NCBI GenBank assembly: GCA_051414805.1 | Contig: CP166702.1 | Location: forward strand, 4,030,001 to 4,094,000 | Length of the DNA stretch: 64,000 nucleotides | Direction: 5' to 3' | Source of the DNA: Xenophilus sp003671765 | GTDB taxonomy: Bacteria; Pseudomonadota; Gammaproteobacteria; Burkholderiales; Burkholderiaceae_C | Shown here: in pieces, positions 36,879 to 45,460 of the stretch | Layout of the letters: each line of letters begins with the position of its first letter | Numbering within the stretch: the stretch's first letter is position 1 | Position numbers and translations under genes: made by a program | The notes under the pieces: generated by a model | What the model was told of the DNA's origin: nothing | The model's database searches: none | What the model saw: the letters and a program-made list of their open reading frames with translations, nothing else

Positions 36879-37928
36879 TCAGGCGAAGGACGCGAAATGC
36901 GCGTCCACCTTCTCCAGCCAGCCGCGCTTGGCTGACGCATCGGCGAAGCTGCCCTCGAAGCTGTTGCGGGCGAGCTGCCACGCCTGTTGCGCGCCAAGAC
37001 CGGTGGCCGCGAAGGTCTGCACGAAGTTGTCGTTCATGTAGCCGCCGAAGTACGCCGGATCGTCCGAATTGACCGTGGCGACCAAGCCTGCATCGAGCAG
37101 CGCACCCAGGTTGTGCTGTGCCAGATCGGGAAACACGCACAGCTTCTGATTCGACAGCGGGCACACGGTGAGCGGAATGCGGTCGGCCGCCAGGCGCTTC
37201 ATGAGGGCCGGATCCTTGGCGCTCTGCACGCCGTGGTCGATGCGCTCCACCTTGAGCACGTCGAGCGCCGACCACACGTAGGCCGGCGGCCCCTCCTCGC
37301 CCGCATGCGCGACGAGGTGCAGGCCCAGCTCGCGACAGCGCGCGAACACGCGGGCGAACTTCTCGGGCGGGTGGCCCACCTCGCTCGAATCGAGGCCGAC
37401 GCCGATGAACTTGTCCCGGTACGGCAACGCCTGCTCCAGCGTGGCGAAGGCAGACTCCTCGCTCAGGTGGCGCAGGAAGCACAGGATGAGCTGCGCATCG
37501 ACGCCCAGCTTCGCCTTCGCGTCCACGCGGGCGCGGTACAGGCCGTCGATCACCGTTTCCATGGCCACGCCGCGCTCGGTGTGCGTCTGCGGGTCGAAGA
37601 ACATCTCGGTGCGCAGCACATGGTCGGCCGCCGCCCGCTCCAGGTAGGCCCAGGCCATGTCGTAGAAGTCCTGCGCCTTCAGCAGCACGCTGGCGCCGGC
37701 GTAGTAGATGTCCAGGAAGCTCTGCAGGTTGGTGAAGGCGTAGGCCTTGCGCAGCTTTTCCACGCTGGCGTAGGGAATGGCGACGCCGTTGCGCTGCGCC
37801 AGCGCGAAGATCAGCTCGGGCTCGAGCGAACCCTCGATGTGCATGTGCAGCTCGGCCTTGGGCATCGTGCGCAGCAGCTCCGGCAGGCGGTCGGCGGGGA
37901 TGGCGGCGGGGTCGAAAGGGAGGTTCAT
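36879..37928 (-). CDS. Adenine deaminase (adenosine deaminase-like family)
   Basis: A 349-residue zinc hydrolase. Metal ligands begin with His28 and His30 in AELHMHIEGSLEPELIFAL; later motifs are AHAGEEGPP, RIDHGVQ and NSDDPAYFGGY. Several blocks (RKAYAFTNLQSFLDIYYAGA, FFDPQTHTERG, ILCFLRHLSEESA, GLDSSEVGHPPEKFARVF) are those of the bacterial Add-like enzymes shown to act on adenine rather than adenosine, so hypoxanthine is the expected product. The context of purine transporter and xanthine dehydrogenase genes agrees. Adenosine specificity cannot be excluded from sequence alone. Confidence 0.87.
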   Translation of the reverse strand: MNLPFDPAAIPADRLPELLRTMPKAELHMHIEGSLEPELIFALAQRNGVAIPYASVEKLRKAYAFTNLQSFLDIYYAGASVLLKAQDFYDMAWAYLERAAADHVLRTEMFFDPQTHTERGVAMETVIDGLYRARVDAKAKLGVDAQLILCFLRHLSEESAFATLEQALPYRDKFIGVGLDSSEVGHPPEKFARVFARCRELGLHLVAHAGEEGPPAYVWSALDVLKVERIDHGVQSAKDPALMKRLAADRIPLTVCPLSNQKLCVFPDLAQHNLGALLDAGLVATVNSDDPAYFGGYMNDNFVQTFAATGLGAQQAWQLARNSFEGSFADASAKRGWLEKVDAHFASFA

Positions 37929-37980
37929 GACAGGACTCGGGTCGGCGACGGGTGCGCACAAGCATAAGCCGCGCCGCCAA

Positions 37981-38003
37981 ATAAAAAGGCCGCTTGCGCG
38001 GCC
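37981..38003 (-). terminator. Intrinsic terminator of the BMP transporter operon
   Basis: On the minus strand GGCCGC and GCGGCC pair around a GCAA tetraloop and are followed by TTTTTAT. It lies about 100 bases after the BMP lipoprotein stop and 53 bases before the adenine deaminase start, so deaminase expression needs readthrough or its own promoter. Confidence 0.85.
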
Positions 38004-38014
38004 GTCTTCGATGC

Positions 38015-38058
38015 CAGGGCACCCGCGGAACCGGCCGTGCCGGGCCGCTGGGTGTGCC
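38015..38058 (-). repeat. Dispersed 44-bp intergenic repeat, copy 2
   Basis: Reverse complement of this segment matches 8189-8232 at 38 of 44 positions. It is followed (38057-38069) by CCCCTTGAGGGGG, a palindromic tag. The element lies between the BMP lipoprotein gene and its terminator and is therefore transcribed. Confidence 0.8.
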
Positions 38059-38104
38059 CCTTGAGGGGGACTCGGCTACACGAAGTGAGCAAGAAACGGG
38101 GTGG

Positions 38105-39274
38105 TCAGTTCTTTCCAGGCACCTTGCCTTCGACGCCCTTGACATAGAAGTTCACGCCCGAGAGGAACTTGTCGTCGGCCGCGGTGCCGGCGGCAATGAG
38201 TTCCTTGCCGTCCTGGCCGACGATCGGGCCCTTCCAGATTTGGAAGCTGCCGTCCTTCAGGCCCTTCTTCACTTCCTCGACCTTGGCCTTGACGTCGGCC
38301 GGCACGTCTTCGGCCAGGGACACGATGTCGATCGCGCCTTCCTTCACGCCCCACCAGGTCTGGCCGGTGGTCCAGGTGCCTTCCAGCGCATCCTTGGTGG
38401 CCTTCACGTAGTACGGGGTCCAGTTGATGATGGCCGAGGCCAGGTGGGCCTTGGGACCGTAAGCGGTCATGTCCGAGTCCCAGCCGAAGGCGCGCTTGCC
38501 CTTTTCCTGCGCGGTCTTGAGCACGGCGGGCGAGTCGGTGTTCTGGAACAGCACGTCGGCGCCGCCGTTGATGAGTGCCGTGGCGGCCTCGGTCTCCTTC
38601 GGCGGGCTGAACCACTCGTTGACCCAGACCACGTTGGTGGTGATCTTGGGGTTCACCGACTGGGCGCCCAGGGTGAAGGAGTTGATGTTGCGCAGCACCT
38701 CGGGGATCGGCACCGAGCCGACCACGCCCAGCTTGTTCGACTTGGTCATGGCGCCGGCGATGATGCCGGCCATGTACGCGCCTTCGTAGGTGCGGCTGTC
38801 GTAGGTGCGCATGTTCTCGGCCGTCTTGTAGCCGGTGGCATGCTCGAACTTCACTTCCTTGTTGTCGTTGGCCACCTTGAGCATCGGCTCCATGTAGCCG
38901 AAGGTGGTGCCGAAGACCAGCTTGTTGCCCTGGCCCACGAAGTCGCGGAACACCCGCTCGGCGTCGGCGGACTCGGGCACGCTCTCGACGAAGGTGGTCT
39001 TGATCTTGTCGCCGAACTCCTTCTCCAGCGCCTTGCGGGCGGTGTCGTGCGCGAAGGTCCAGCCGCCGTCGCCCACCGGGCCGACGTAGGCAAAGGCGAT
39101 GTTCAGCGGCGCGGCAGGTGCCGGGGCCGGCGCGGCAGCGGTCGGTGCCGGTGCGGGCGGTGCGGCGGCGGGCGCCGGGGCCTCCTCCTTCTTGCCGCAG
39201 CCCATCAGGGCGGCCGACGCGACGGCCGACAGGGCGGCCAGCTTGAGCAGGGAGCGCTTGTTCAGTGCTTGCAT
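38105..39274 (-). CDS. BMP-family substrate-binding lipoprotein of a purine/nucleoside ABC importer
   Basis: A 389-residue lipoprotein with a lipobox ALMGC (Cys26) and a long Ala/Pro linker (about residues 30-56), then a Bmp domain: IAFAYVGPVGDGGWTFAHD, FGYMEPMLKVANDN, YEGAYMAGIIAGAMTKSN and TGQTWWGVKEGAIDI. It is the last gene of an ATPase-permease-permease-binding protein operon. BMP proteins bind nucleosides or nucleobases; with adenine deaminase downstream and xanthine dehydrogenase upstream, a purine ligand is the best inference. Confidence 0.93.
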   Translation of the reverse strand: MQALNKRSLLKLAALSAVASAALMGCGKKEEAPAPAAAPPAPAPTAAAPAPAPAAPLNIAFAYVGPVGDGGWTFAHDTARKALEKEFGDKIKTTFVESVPESADAERVFRDFVGQGNKLVFGTTFGYMEPMLKVANDNKEVKFEHATGYKTAENMRTYDSRTYEGAYMAGIIAGAMTKSNKLGVVGSVPIPEVLRNINSFTLGAQSVNPKITTNVVWVNEWFSPPKETEAATALINGGADVLFQNTDSPAVLKTAQEKGKRAFGWDSDMTAYGPKAHLASAIINWTPYYVKATKDALEGTWTTGQTWWGVKEGAIDIVSLAEDVPADVKAKVEEVKKGLKDGSFQIWKGPIVGQDGKELIAAGTAADDKFLSGVNFYVKGVEGKVPGKN

Positions 39275-39345
39275 GAAAGAGATCCTCGACAGGACAGTTG
39301 GCTGGAAGAAAAAGGGACTCGCGATTATGAATGCCCGGGCCGGCC

Positions 39346-40266
39346 TCAGGACCCCGGGTAGAAGGGCTTGCCGATCGACGCCGGCATGTTCACGCGGATG
39401 AAGGCCGGGTTGCGCGAGATCAAGGCCAGCACCACGATCGTGGCCAGGTACGGCATCATGGCCAGGAACTGGCTCGGCACTTCGACGCCGGCGCTCTGCA
39501 GGTGGAAGCCCAGCTGCGTCACCCCGCCGAAGAGGTAGGCGCCCAGCAGCACCCGCACCGGGCGCCAGGTGGCGAAGGTGGTCAGTGCCAGCGCGATCCA
39601 GCCGCGGCCGGCCACCATGTTCTCGACCCACAGGCCCGTGTACACCACCGACAGGTACGCGCCCGCCAGGCCGCACAGCGCGCCGCCGGCGACCACGGCC
39701 AGCAGGCGGATGCGTCGCACCGGGTAGCCCAGCGCATGGGCCGACTCCGGCGACTCGCCCACCGAGCGAAGCACCAGCCCGGCACGGGTGCGATAGAGGA
39801 ACCACACCAGCGCGAAGGTCAGCACCACCGCGAAGTACACCAGCGGGTGGTGCCGGAACAGCGCGGGCCCGACGAAGGGAATGTCGCCCAGCACGGGGAT
39901 CGCGAAGCCCATGCCGCCCGGCGCCTTGGCCTGCACGTAGTTGATGCCCACGAAGGCCGAGAAGCCGACACCGAAGAGCGACAGCGCCAGGCCGGTGGCG
40001 TACTGGTTGGTGTTGAGCCAGATCACCAGCACGCCGAACACCGCCGCCAGCGCCGCACCGGCCGCCATGCCCGCCAGGAAACCGACCCACGGGTTGTGCG
40101 TGTGCACGTAGCCCGCGAAGCCCGCGATGGCGGCGCACAGCATCATGCCCTCGGCGCCCAGGTTGACGATGCCGGCCTTCTCGTTGATGAGCAGGCCCAG
40201 CGCCGCGATGGCCAGCACGGTGCCGGCGCTGAGCATGGCGCCCAGGAGGAGTGCGTAGTTTTCCAT
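39346..40266 (-). CDS. ABC transporter permease (BMP/nucleoside type), second subunit
   Basis: A 306-residue inner-membrane protein with about eight to ten hydrophobic segments of the BPD_transp_2 family. MENYALLLGAMLSAGTVLAIAALG and KAGIVNLGAEGMM form the typical start, and YPVRRIRLLAVVAGGALCGLAGAYL is the conserved coupling region. It starts 1 nt after the stop of the other permease gene, indicating tight coupling, and forms the heterodimeric channel with it. Confidence 0.92.
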   Translation of the reverse strand: MENYALLLGAMLSAGTVLAIAALGLLINEKAGIVNLGAEGMMLCAAIAGFAGYVHTHNPWVGFLAGMAAGAALAAVFGVLVIWLNTNQYATGLALSLFGVGFSAFVGINYVQAKAPGGMGFAIPVLGDIPFVGPALFRHHPLVYFAVVLTFALVWFLYRTRAGLVLRSVGESPESAHALGYPVRRIRLLAVVAGGALCGLAGAYLSVVYTGLWVENMVAGRGWIALALTTFATWRPVRVLLGAYLFGGVTQLGFHLQSAGVEVPSQFLAMMPYLATIVVLALISRNPAFIRVNMPASIGKPFYPGS

Positions 40267-40267
40267 G

Positions 40268-41407
40268 TCAGGCCCCCTTTGCCTGGCTGGCGATGTCCGG
40301 TGTCGACGCTTGCAAGGACGAGGTGCCCGAGGTAGCGGGCACCGGCCGCGCATTCGCCTTCATGCGGATGCGGTACGCCACCAGCGTGTCGCAGGCCAGC
40401 AGCGTGAACAGCAGCAGGCCCTGGAACACCGCGGTGAGCGATTTGGGCAGGCCCAGGCGCGACTGCGCGAGCTCGCCGCCGATGTAGAACATGCTCATCA
40501 GGATGGCCGAGAAGACCATGCCCACCGGATGCAGCCGGCCGACGAAGGCCACGATGATGGCCGCGAAGCCGTAGCCCGCCGGCACGTAGGGCGTGAGCTG
40601 GCCGATGGGGCCGGCCACTTCGAGCGCGCCGGCCAGGCCTGCCGCCGCGCCCGAGGTCAGCAGCGCGATCCACACCGCGCGCCGCGCCGAGAAGCCGGCG
40701 TAGCGCGCCGCCGCCGGCGCGAGCCCGCCGACCTGCTGCGCGAAGCCCAGGCGCGTGCGGAACAGGAACACCCACAGCACCGCCACGCCCACCAGCGCGA
40801 TCGGCACGCCGATCGACACGCGCGAGCCCTTCATGAGCCGCGGCATCTGCGTCACGGCCTCGAAGGTCTTGGTCTGCGGGAAGTTGTAGCCCATCGGGTC
40901 CTTCCAGGGCCCGCCGACCAGCCACAGCAGCAGCAGCGTGGCCACGTAGACCAGCATCAGGCTGGTGAGGATCTCGTTGGCGTTGCACACGTCGCGCAGC
41001 CAGGCCACGATGGCGGCCCACAGCATGCCGCCCAGGACGCCGGCCACGAGGATGGCCGGGATGATCCACGGCCCGGTGCCCTTGTCGGCCAGCAGGGCCA
41101 CCCCGCCGGCGGCGATCGCCCCCAGCACGAACTGCCCTTCGGCGCCGATGTTCCAGACGTTGGAGCGGAAGCACACGGCCAGCCCGAGGGCGATGATGAG
41201 CAGCGGCGTCGCCTTCACCAGCAGCTCGCCGATGGCGTAGGGGCTCTTGATCGGCTCCCAGAAGAAGACCTGCAGCCCGCGCACCGGGTCCTTGCCCAGG
41301 GCGGCGAAGAGCGCGATGCCGATCACCACCGTGATCGCCAGCGCCAGGATCGGTGAGCCGTAGCTCCAGAAGCGCGACAGCTGCGGCCGCAGTTCAAGCT
41401 TGAGCAT
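40268..41407 (-). CDS. ABC transporter permease (BMP/nucleoside type), first subunit
   Basis: A 379-residue polytopic permease. SNVWNIGAEGQFVLGAIAAGGVALL is the family signature near residues 80-105; later regions include AARYAGFSARRAVWIALLTSGAAAGLAGALE, the ATPase-coupling loop. A short Ala/Ser/Thr-rich tail follows the last helix. It overlaps the ATPase gene by 14 nt. Like its partner, it lacks any soluble sensor domain. Confidence 0.92.
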   Translation of the reverse strand: MLKLELRPQLSRFWSYGSPILALAITVVIGIALFAALGKDPVRGLQVFFWEPIKSPYAIGELLVKATPLLIIALGLAVCFRSNVWNIGAEGQFVLGAIAAGGVALLADKGTGPWIIPAILVAGVLGGMLWAAIVAWLRDVCNANEILTSLMLVYVATLLLLWLVGGPWKDPMGYNFPQTKTFEAVTQMPRLMKGSRVSIGVPIALVGVAVLWVFLFRTRLGFAQQVGGLAPAAARYAGFSARRAVWIALLTSGAAAGLAGALEVAGPIGQLTPYVPAGYGFAAIIVAFVGRLHPVGMVFSAILMSMFYIGGELAQSRLGLPKSLTAVFQGLLLFTLLACDTLVAYRIRMKANARPVPATSGTSSLQASTPDIASQAKGA

Positions 41408-42947
41408 GGCTGCCCTCCTCCTCGTTGTGCACCGGGCGCGCGGCGGCCGCGCCGTCCCACAGCCCGCTCATCCATTCGCCGATCTGCGGCACGGTGGCCG
41501 CCGCGCGGTCGATCGAGGGCGACAGCCGCCCCTTGGCGATCACGTGCAGCCGGTCGCTGATCTCGAAGAGCTCGTCGAGTTCCTCGCTGACCACCAGCAC
41601 CGCGCAGCCGGCGTCGCGCAGCGCCAGGATCTCGGCGCGGATGAGGGCCGCGGCGCCGACGTCCACGCCCCAGGTCGGCTGCGAGACGATGAAGAGCTTC
41701 GGCTTGGCGTCGATCTCGCGGCCGACGATGAACTTCTGCAGGTTGCCGCCCGACAGCGACTTGGCCGCGGCGTTGGGTCCGCCGGCCTTGACCTTGAAGC
41801 GCTCGATGATGGCGCGCGCCTGGCGCTCCATCTGGCCGGTGCGCAGCCAGCCGCCCGCGCCCACCGCGTCGTCGCGCGTGAGCAGCAGGTTGTGCGCGAG
41901 GCCGAGCGTGGGCACCGCGCCGCGGCCCAGCCGCTCCTCGGGCACGAAATGCAGCCCCAGCCGGCGCCGCGCACGCGGGCGCAGGCGGCCGGCCGGCTGG
42001 CCGAAGACCTCGACCATGCCGGGCTCGGCCCGCACGTCCTCGCCCGACAGCGCATAGAGCAGTTCCTTCTGCCCGTTGCCCGACACCCCGGCCACGCCCA
42101 CCACCTCGCCGCCGCGTACCTGCATCGCGATGGCCTCGAGGTCGACGCCGAACTGGTCCTCGCGCGCCAGGCTGAGGCCGTTCACGCGCAGGGCGACGGT
42201 GCCGATGTTCGACGGCCGGTGCTGCAGCGGCGGCGGCTCGGCACCGATCATCAGGCGCGACAGCGACTCGTTGGTCTCCTGCTGCGGGTTGCACACGCCT
42301 GTGACCTTGCCGCCGCGCAGCACCGTGCAGGCGGTGCACAGCTCGCGGATCTCGTGCAGCTTGTGGCTGATGTAGAGGATCGAGCAGCCCTCCGACGCGA
42401 GCTGCTTGAGCACCACGAAGAGCTTGAGCACGGCCTGCGGTGTCAGCACCGAGGTCGGCTCGTCGAGGATCAGCAGCTTGGGGTCCGTCAGCAGGGCGCG
42501 GATGATCTCGACGCGCTGCATCTCGCCCACCGACAGCGTATGGACGGGCCGCTGGGGGTCGATCTCCAGCCCGTACTCGCCGGCCTTGGCGACGATGCGG
42601 CGCGTGACCTCGGCGAGCGCCAGGCTCTTGTCCAGCCCCAGCCACACGTTCTCGGCCACCGTGAGCGTGTCGAACAGGCTGAAGTGCTGGAACACCATGC
42701 TGATGCCCAGCGCCCGCGCCTCCTGGGGGTTGCGGATGTGGACCGGCTGGCCGTTGAAGTTCACCGTGCCCTCGTCGGGCTTGACGGAGCCGTAGATGAT
42801 CTTCATCAGCGTGGACTTGCCGGCGCCGTTCTCGCCGAGCACGGCGTGGGTCTCGCCCGGCTGCACCGTCAGCGACACGCCGCTGTTGGCCACCACGGAG
42901 GGGTAGCGCTTGGTGATGCCCGCAAGCTGGAGTCTGGGGGTGGACAT
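41394..42947 (-). CDS. Double-domain ABC ATPase of the BMP-type importer
   Basis: A 517-residue protein with two nucleotide-binding domains in tandem. The first has Walker A LGENGAGKSTLM, signature LSVGEMQRVEIIRALL and Walker B LLILDEPTSVLTP. The second has a degenerate P-loop region GVSGNGQKELL but a good signature LSGGNLQKFIVGREI. This arrangement is typical of sugar/nucleoside importers of the RbsA/YufO class. It is the first gene of the four-gene transporter operon; a repeat element lies upstream. Confidence 0.93.
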   Translation of the reverse strand: MSTPRLQLAGITKRYPSVVANSGVSLTVQPGETHAVLGENGAGKSTLMKIIYGSVKPDEGTVNFNGQPVHIRNPQEARALGISMVFQHFSLFDTLTVAENVWLGLDKSLALAEVTRRIVAKAGEYGLEIDPQRPVHTLSVGEMQRVEIIRALLTDPKLLILDEPTSVLTPQAVLKLFVVLKQLASEGCSILYISHKLHEIRELCTACTVLRGGKVTGVCNPQQETNESLSRLMIGAEPPPLQHRPSNIGTVALRVNGLSLAREDQFGVDLEAIAMQVRGGEVVGVAGVSGNGQKELLYALSGEDVRAEPGMVEVFGQPAGRLRPRARRRLGLHFVPEERLGRGAVPTLGLAHNLLLTRDDAVGAGGWLRTGQMERQARAIIERFKVKAGGPNAAAKSLSGGNLQKFIVGREIDAKPKLFIVSQPTWGVDVGAAALIRAEILALRDAGCAVLVVSEELDELFEISDRLHVIAKGRLSPSIDRAAATVPQIGEWMSGLWDGAAAARPVHNEEEGSHAQA

Positions 42948-42982
42948 GGGTGGCCTTCGGTCGTCGCTCTGTTTGTGTGTGA

Positions 42983-43035
42983 AAAACCCTCGAAACGCCC
43001 GCGGGGCGGGCGCCAGCAGCTATGAATTCAATAGC
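42983..43035 (-). repeat. ~60-bp dispersed hairpin element, copy 4
   Basis: On the minus strand GCTATTGAATTCATAGC (stem 5, loop 7) is followed by TGCTGGCGC, a small CCCGC/GCGGG stem and a T-rich end (GAGGGTTTTTC). The 13 bases CGCCAGCAGCTAT on the plus strand are identical to copy 3. It lies between the NCS2 permease stop and the ABC operon start. The GC stem plus T run might terminate permease transcription. Confidence 0.7.
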
Positions 43036-43083
43036 ATGCAAAGTCTCCGCATTGTCACCGCTCCAGAGCCGGCTGGCGCCGGC

Positions 43084-44385
43084 TCAATGGCCTTCGATCC
43101 AGATGAACTTGAACAGGAAGATCCCGCCGATTACCCACACCATCCAGTGCACTTCGCGGCCCCGGCCCGTGAATAGCTTGAGCACCGCGTAGGTGATGAA
43201 GCCGAAGGCCAGCCCGTTGGCGATGGAATAGGTGAAGGGCATGGCCAGCGCCGTCACGGCGGCCGGCACGACCTCGGTGGTCTCGTCCCAGTTCAGTTCG
43301 GTCAGTTCCCTCAGCATCAAACATGCCACGAAGAACAGCGCGGGCGCCGTCGCATAGGCCGGCACCACGCCGGCCAGGGGCGCGATGAACAGGCAGGCCA
43401 GGAACAGCACCGACACCGTGAGCGCCGTGAGCCCCGTGCGGCCGCCCGCCTGCACGCCGGCCGCGCTCTCCACGTAGGCCGTGGTGCTCGAGGTGCCCAG
43501 CAGCGAGCCGGCGAAGATGGCGGCCGAATCGGCCAGCAGCGACTTGTTGAGCCGGTCCATCTTGCCCGGCACCAGCAGCCCCGCCCGCTTGGCGACGCCC
43601 ATCAGCGTGCCGGTGGCGTCGAAGAGCTCGACCAGGAAGAACACCAGGATCACGTTCAGGATGCCGCCGGCGAGCGCGGCCTTGATGTCCAGCTGCAGGA
43701 AGGTCGGCGCGATCGAGGGCGGCGCCGAGAAGATGCCGCGGTACTCGTTGCCCGCGAAGAAGAAGCTCGCCAGCGTCACGCTCACGATGCCGATGAGGAT
43801 CGCGCCGGGCACCTTGAGCCGGTCGAGCACCACGATGAGGAAGAAGCCCAGCACCGCCAGCACCGCCTGCGGCGTGTGCAGGTCGCCCAGCGTCACGTAG
43901 GTCGCCTTCGAGGGCGCCACGATGCCGGCGCTCTTGAGCGCGATCAGCGCCAGGAAGAGCCCGATGCCCACCGTGATGGCATAGCGCAGCGACAGCGGGA
44001 TGCCGCGGATGATGAGTTCGCGCAGGCGGAACACCGTGACCAGCAGGAACAGGCAGCCCGACACGAACACCGCGCCCAGCGCCGCCTGCCAGGTGAAGCC
44101 CATGTGCAGCACCACCACGTAGGCGAAGTAGGCGTTGAGCCCCATGCCCGGCGCCAGCGCGATCGGGTAGTTGGCGTACAGCGCCATGATGGCCGTGCCC
44201 AGCGCCGCGATCAGGCAGGTGGCGACGAAGACCGACTCCTTCGGCATCCCCGCGTCGCCCAGGATCGAGGGGTTGACGAAGATGATGTAGGCCATCGTGA
44301 GGAAGGTGGTGATGCCCGCCACCACCTCGGTGCGCACGTTCGTGCCGTGTTCGCGCAGCTTGAAGATGCGCTCGGTCCAGTTCAT
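43084..44385 (-). CDS. NCS2 purine permease (AzgA-like, adenine/guanine/hypoxanthine)
   Basis: A 433-residue transporter with about 13 hydrophobic segments. The N-terminus LREHGTNVRTEVVAGITTFLTMAYIIFVNP and the motif ALAPGMGLNAYFAY are diagnostic for the AzgA (COG2252) branch; LFDATGTLMGVAKRAG and SLLGTSSTTAYVESAAGVQAGGRTGL form the substrate-binding helices. It would import purine bases by proton symport. It lies 41 bp after the LysR gene, in line with xdhAB, and so probably belongs to the same purine regulon. Confidence 0.93.
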   Translation of the reverse strand: MNWTERIFKLREHGTNVRTEVVAGITTFLTMAYIIFVNPSILGDAGMPKESVFVATCLIAALGTAIMALYANYPIALAPGMGLNAYFAYVVVLHMGFTWQAALGAVFVSGCLFLLVTVFRLRELIIRGIPLSLRYAITVGIGLFLALIALKSAGIVAPSKATYVTLGDLHTPQAVLAVLGFFLIVVLDRLKVPGAILIGIVSVTLASFFFAGNEYRGIFSAPPSIAPTFLQLDIKAALAGGILNVILVFFLVELFDATGTLMGVAKRAGLLVPGKMDRLNKSLLADSAAIFAGSLLGTSSTTAYVESAAGVQAGGRTGLTALTVSVLFLACLFIAPLAGVVPAYATAPALFFVACLMLRELTELNWDETTEVVPAAVTALAMPFTYSIANGLAFGFITYAVLKLFTGRGREVHWMVWVIGGIFLFKFIWIEGH

Positions 44386-44426
44386 GGGTTGTCTCCTTTT
44401 GTTGTGTGTTCGGGAAGCGCGGGCGC

Positions 44427-45371
44427 TCAGGATGGCGGCGGCGGTGGGCGCAGCGACGCCGCCACGCCCTTGACCTGCTCGCGCAGCCACTGCGCCGCAC
44501 TCGACGAATGGGTGCGCTCGTGCCACAGCTGGTAATAGAGCAGCCGCGGCAGGGTGGCGGGGCAATCGAGGATGTGCAGCGGCAGCCGCTCGGCGAAACG
44601 CTCGCAGAACTGCCGCCCGGTGGTGAGCACCAGCAGGCTCGATGCGACCATGTCCGGCATCAGGCCGAAGTGCGCGCAGCGGGCCGTGATGTTGCGCTGG
44701 CGCCCGATCGCATCGAGCATCTGGTCGATGATCCCGCGCGCGCCGGGGTGCGTGGGCGTTGGGGCGAGGTGCTCCGCTTCCAGCCAGGTGTCGAGCGTCC
44801 AGCCGCGGCGCACCGCGGGATGTTCCGCACTCACCATCGAAACCACCTCGTCGCCGAACAGGCGCGACATGTGCAGGTCCTCGGGCGGCTTGAGCCAGTT
44901 GCCGATGACCAGGTCGAGCTCGCCCTGCGCGAGATGCGCGTGGTAGTCGCCGTCGGACGAGAGGGGGTGGATCTCGATGCGCGCCATGGGCGCCAGGCGC
45001 TTGACCTGGGTGACCACCATCGGCAGGAAGAGCGGGTCGAGCGAATCGTTGGCCGCGATGCGAAAGGTCGTGCCCGCCGTCTGCGGGTCGAAGCCCCGCG
45101 CATCGGAGAACAGCATCTCGGCCGCGCGCAGGATGCTGGCCGCCGGCTCGATCATGCGCAGCCCGGCGTCGGTGGGCACCATGCCCGAGCCCGAGCGCAC
45201 CAGCAGCGGGTCGCCCGCCAGCTCGCGCAGCCGCTTGAGTGCCGCCGACACGGCCGGCTGGTACATGCCCAGGCGGATGGCGGCGCGCGAGACGCTGCGG
45301 TCGGTCAGCACGGTGTGCAGCACGCGGATGAGATGAAGATCGATCTTGTCGAACAGCGCCTGGTCTCTCAT
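44427..45371 (-). CDS. LysR-family regulator of the purine block (putative)
   Basis: A 314-residue LysR regulator. The HTH is IDLHLIRVLHTVLTDRSVSRAAIRLGMYQPAVSAALKRLREL, followed by a PBP2-type effector domain (FRIAANDSLDPLFLPMVVTQVKRL). ATG 45371 is chosen over a GTG two codons upstream. Unusually for LysR, it is not divergent but embedded between xdhB (90-bp gap) and the NCS2 permease gene on the same strand, suggesting control of these flanking purine genes. A Pro run (PPPPPS) ends the protein. Confidence 0.88.
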   Translation of the reverse strand: MRDQALFDKIDLHLIRVLHTVLTDRSVSRAAIRLGMYQPAVSAALKRLRELAGDPLLVRSGSGMVPTDAGLRMIEPAASILRAAEMLFSDARGFDPQTAGTTFRIAANDSLDPLFLPMVVTQVKRLAPMARIEIHPLSSDGDYHAHLAQGELDLVIGNWLKPPEDLHMSRLFGDEVVSMVSAEHPAVRRGWTLDTWLEAEHLAPTPTHPGARGIIDQMLDAIGRQRNITARCAHFGLMPDMVASSLLVLTTGRQFCERFAERLPLHILDCPATLPRLLYYQLWHERTHSSSAAQWLREQVKGVAASLRPPPPPS

Positions 45372-45460
45372 GGCCACATCCCATTCATCGAAGGAAAGCG
45401 GGCGTGGTTATAGCGCGCGCGCGGCCGCAAGGCCCGCGCCACAGGCACGGCGGGACATGG

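Noticed and set aside
42947..44426. Purine or xanthine riboswitch upstream of the permease or ABC genes
   Set aside because: The permease leader is only 41 bp and no aptamer-like conserved fold could be recognised by eye; a covariance-model search would be decisive.
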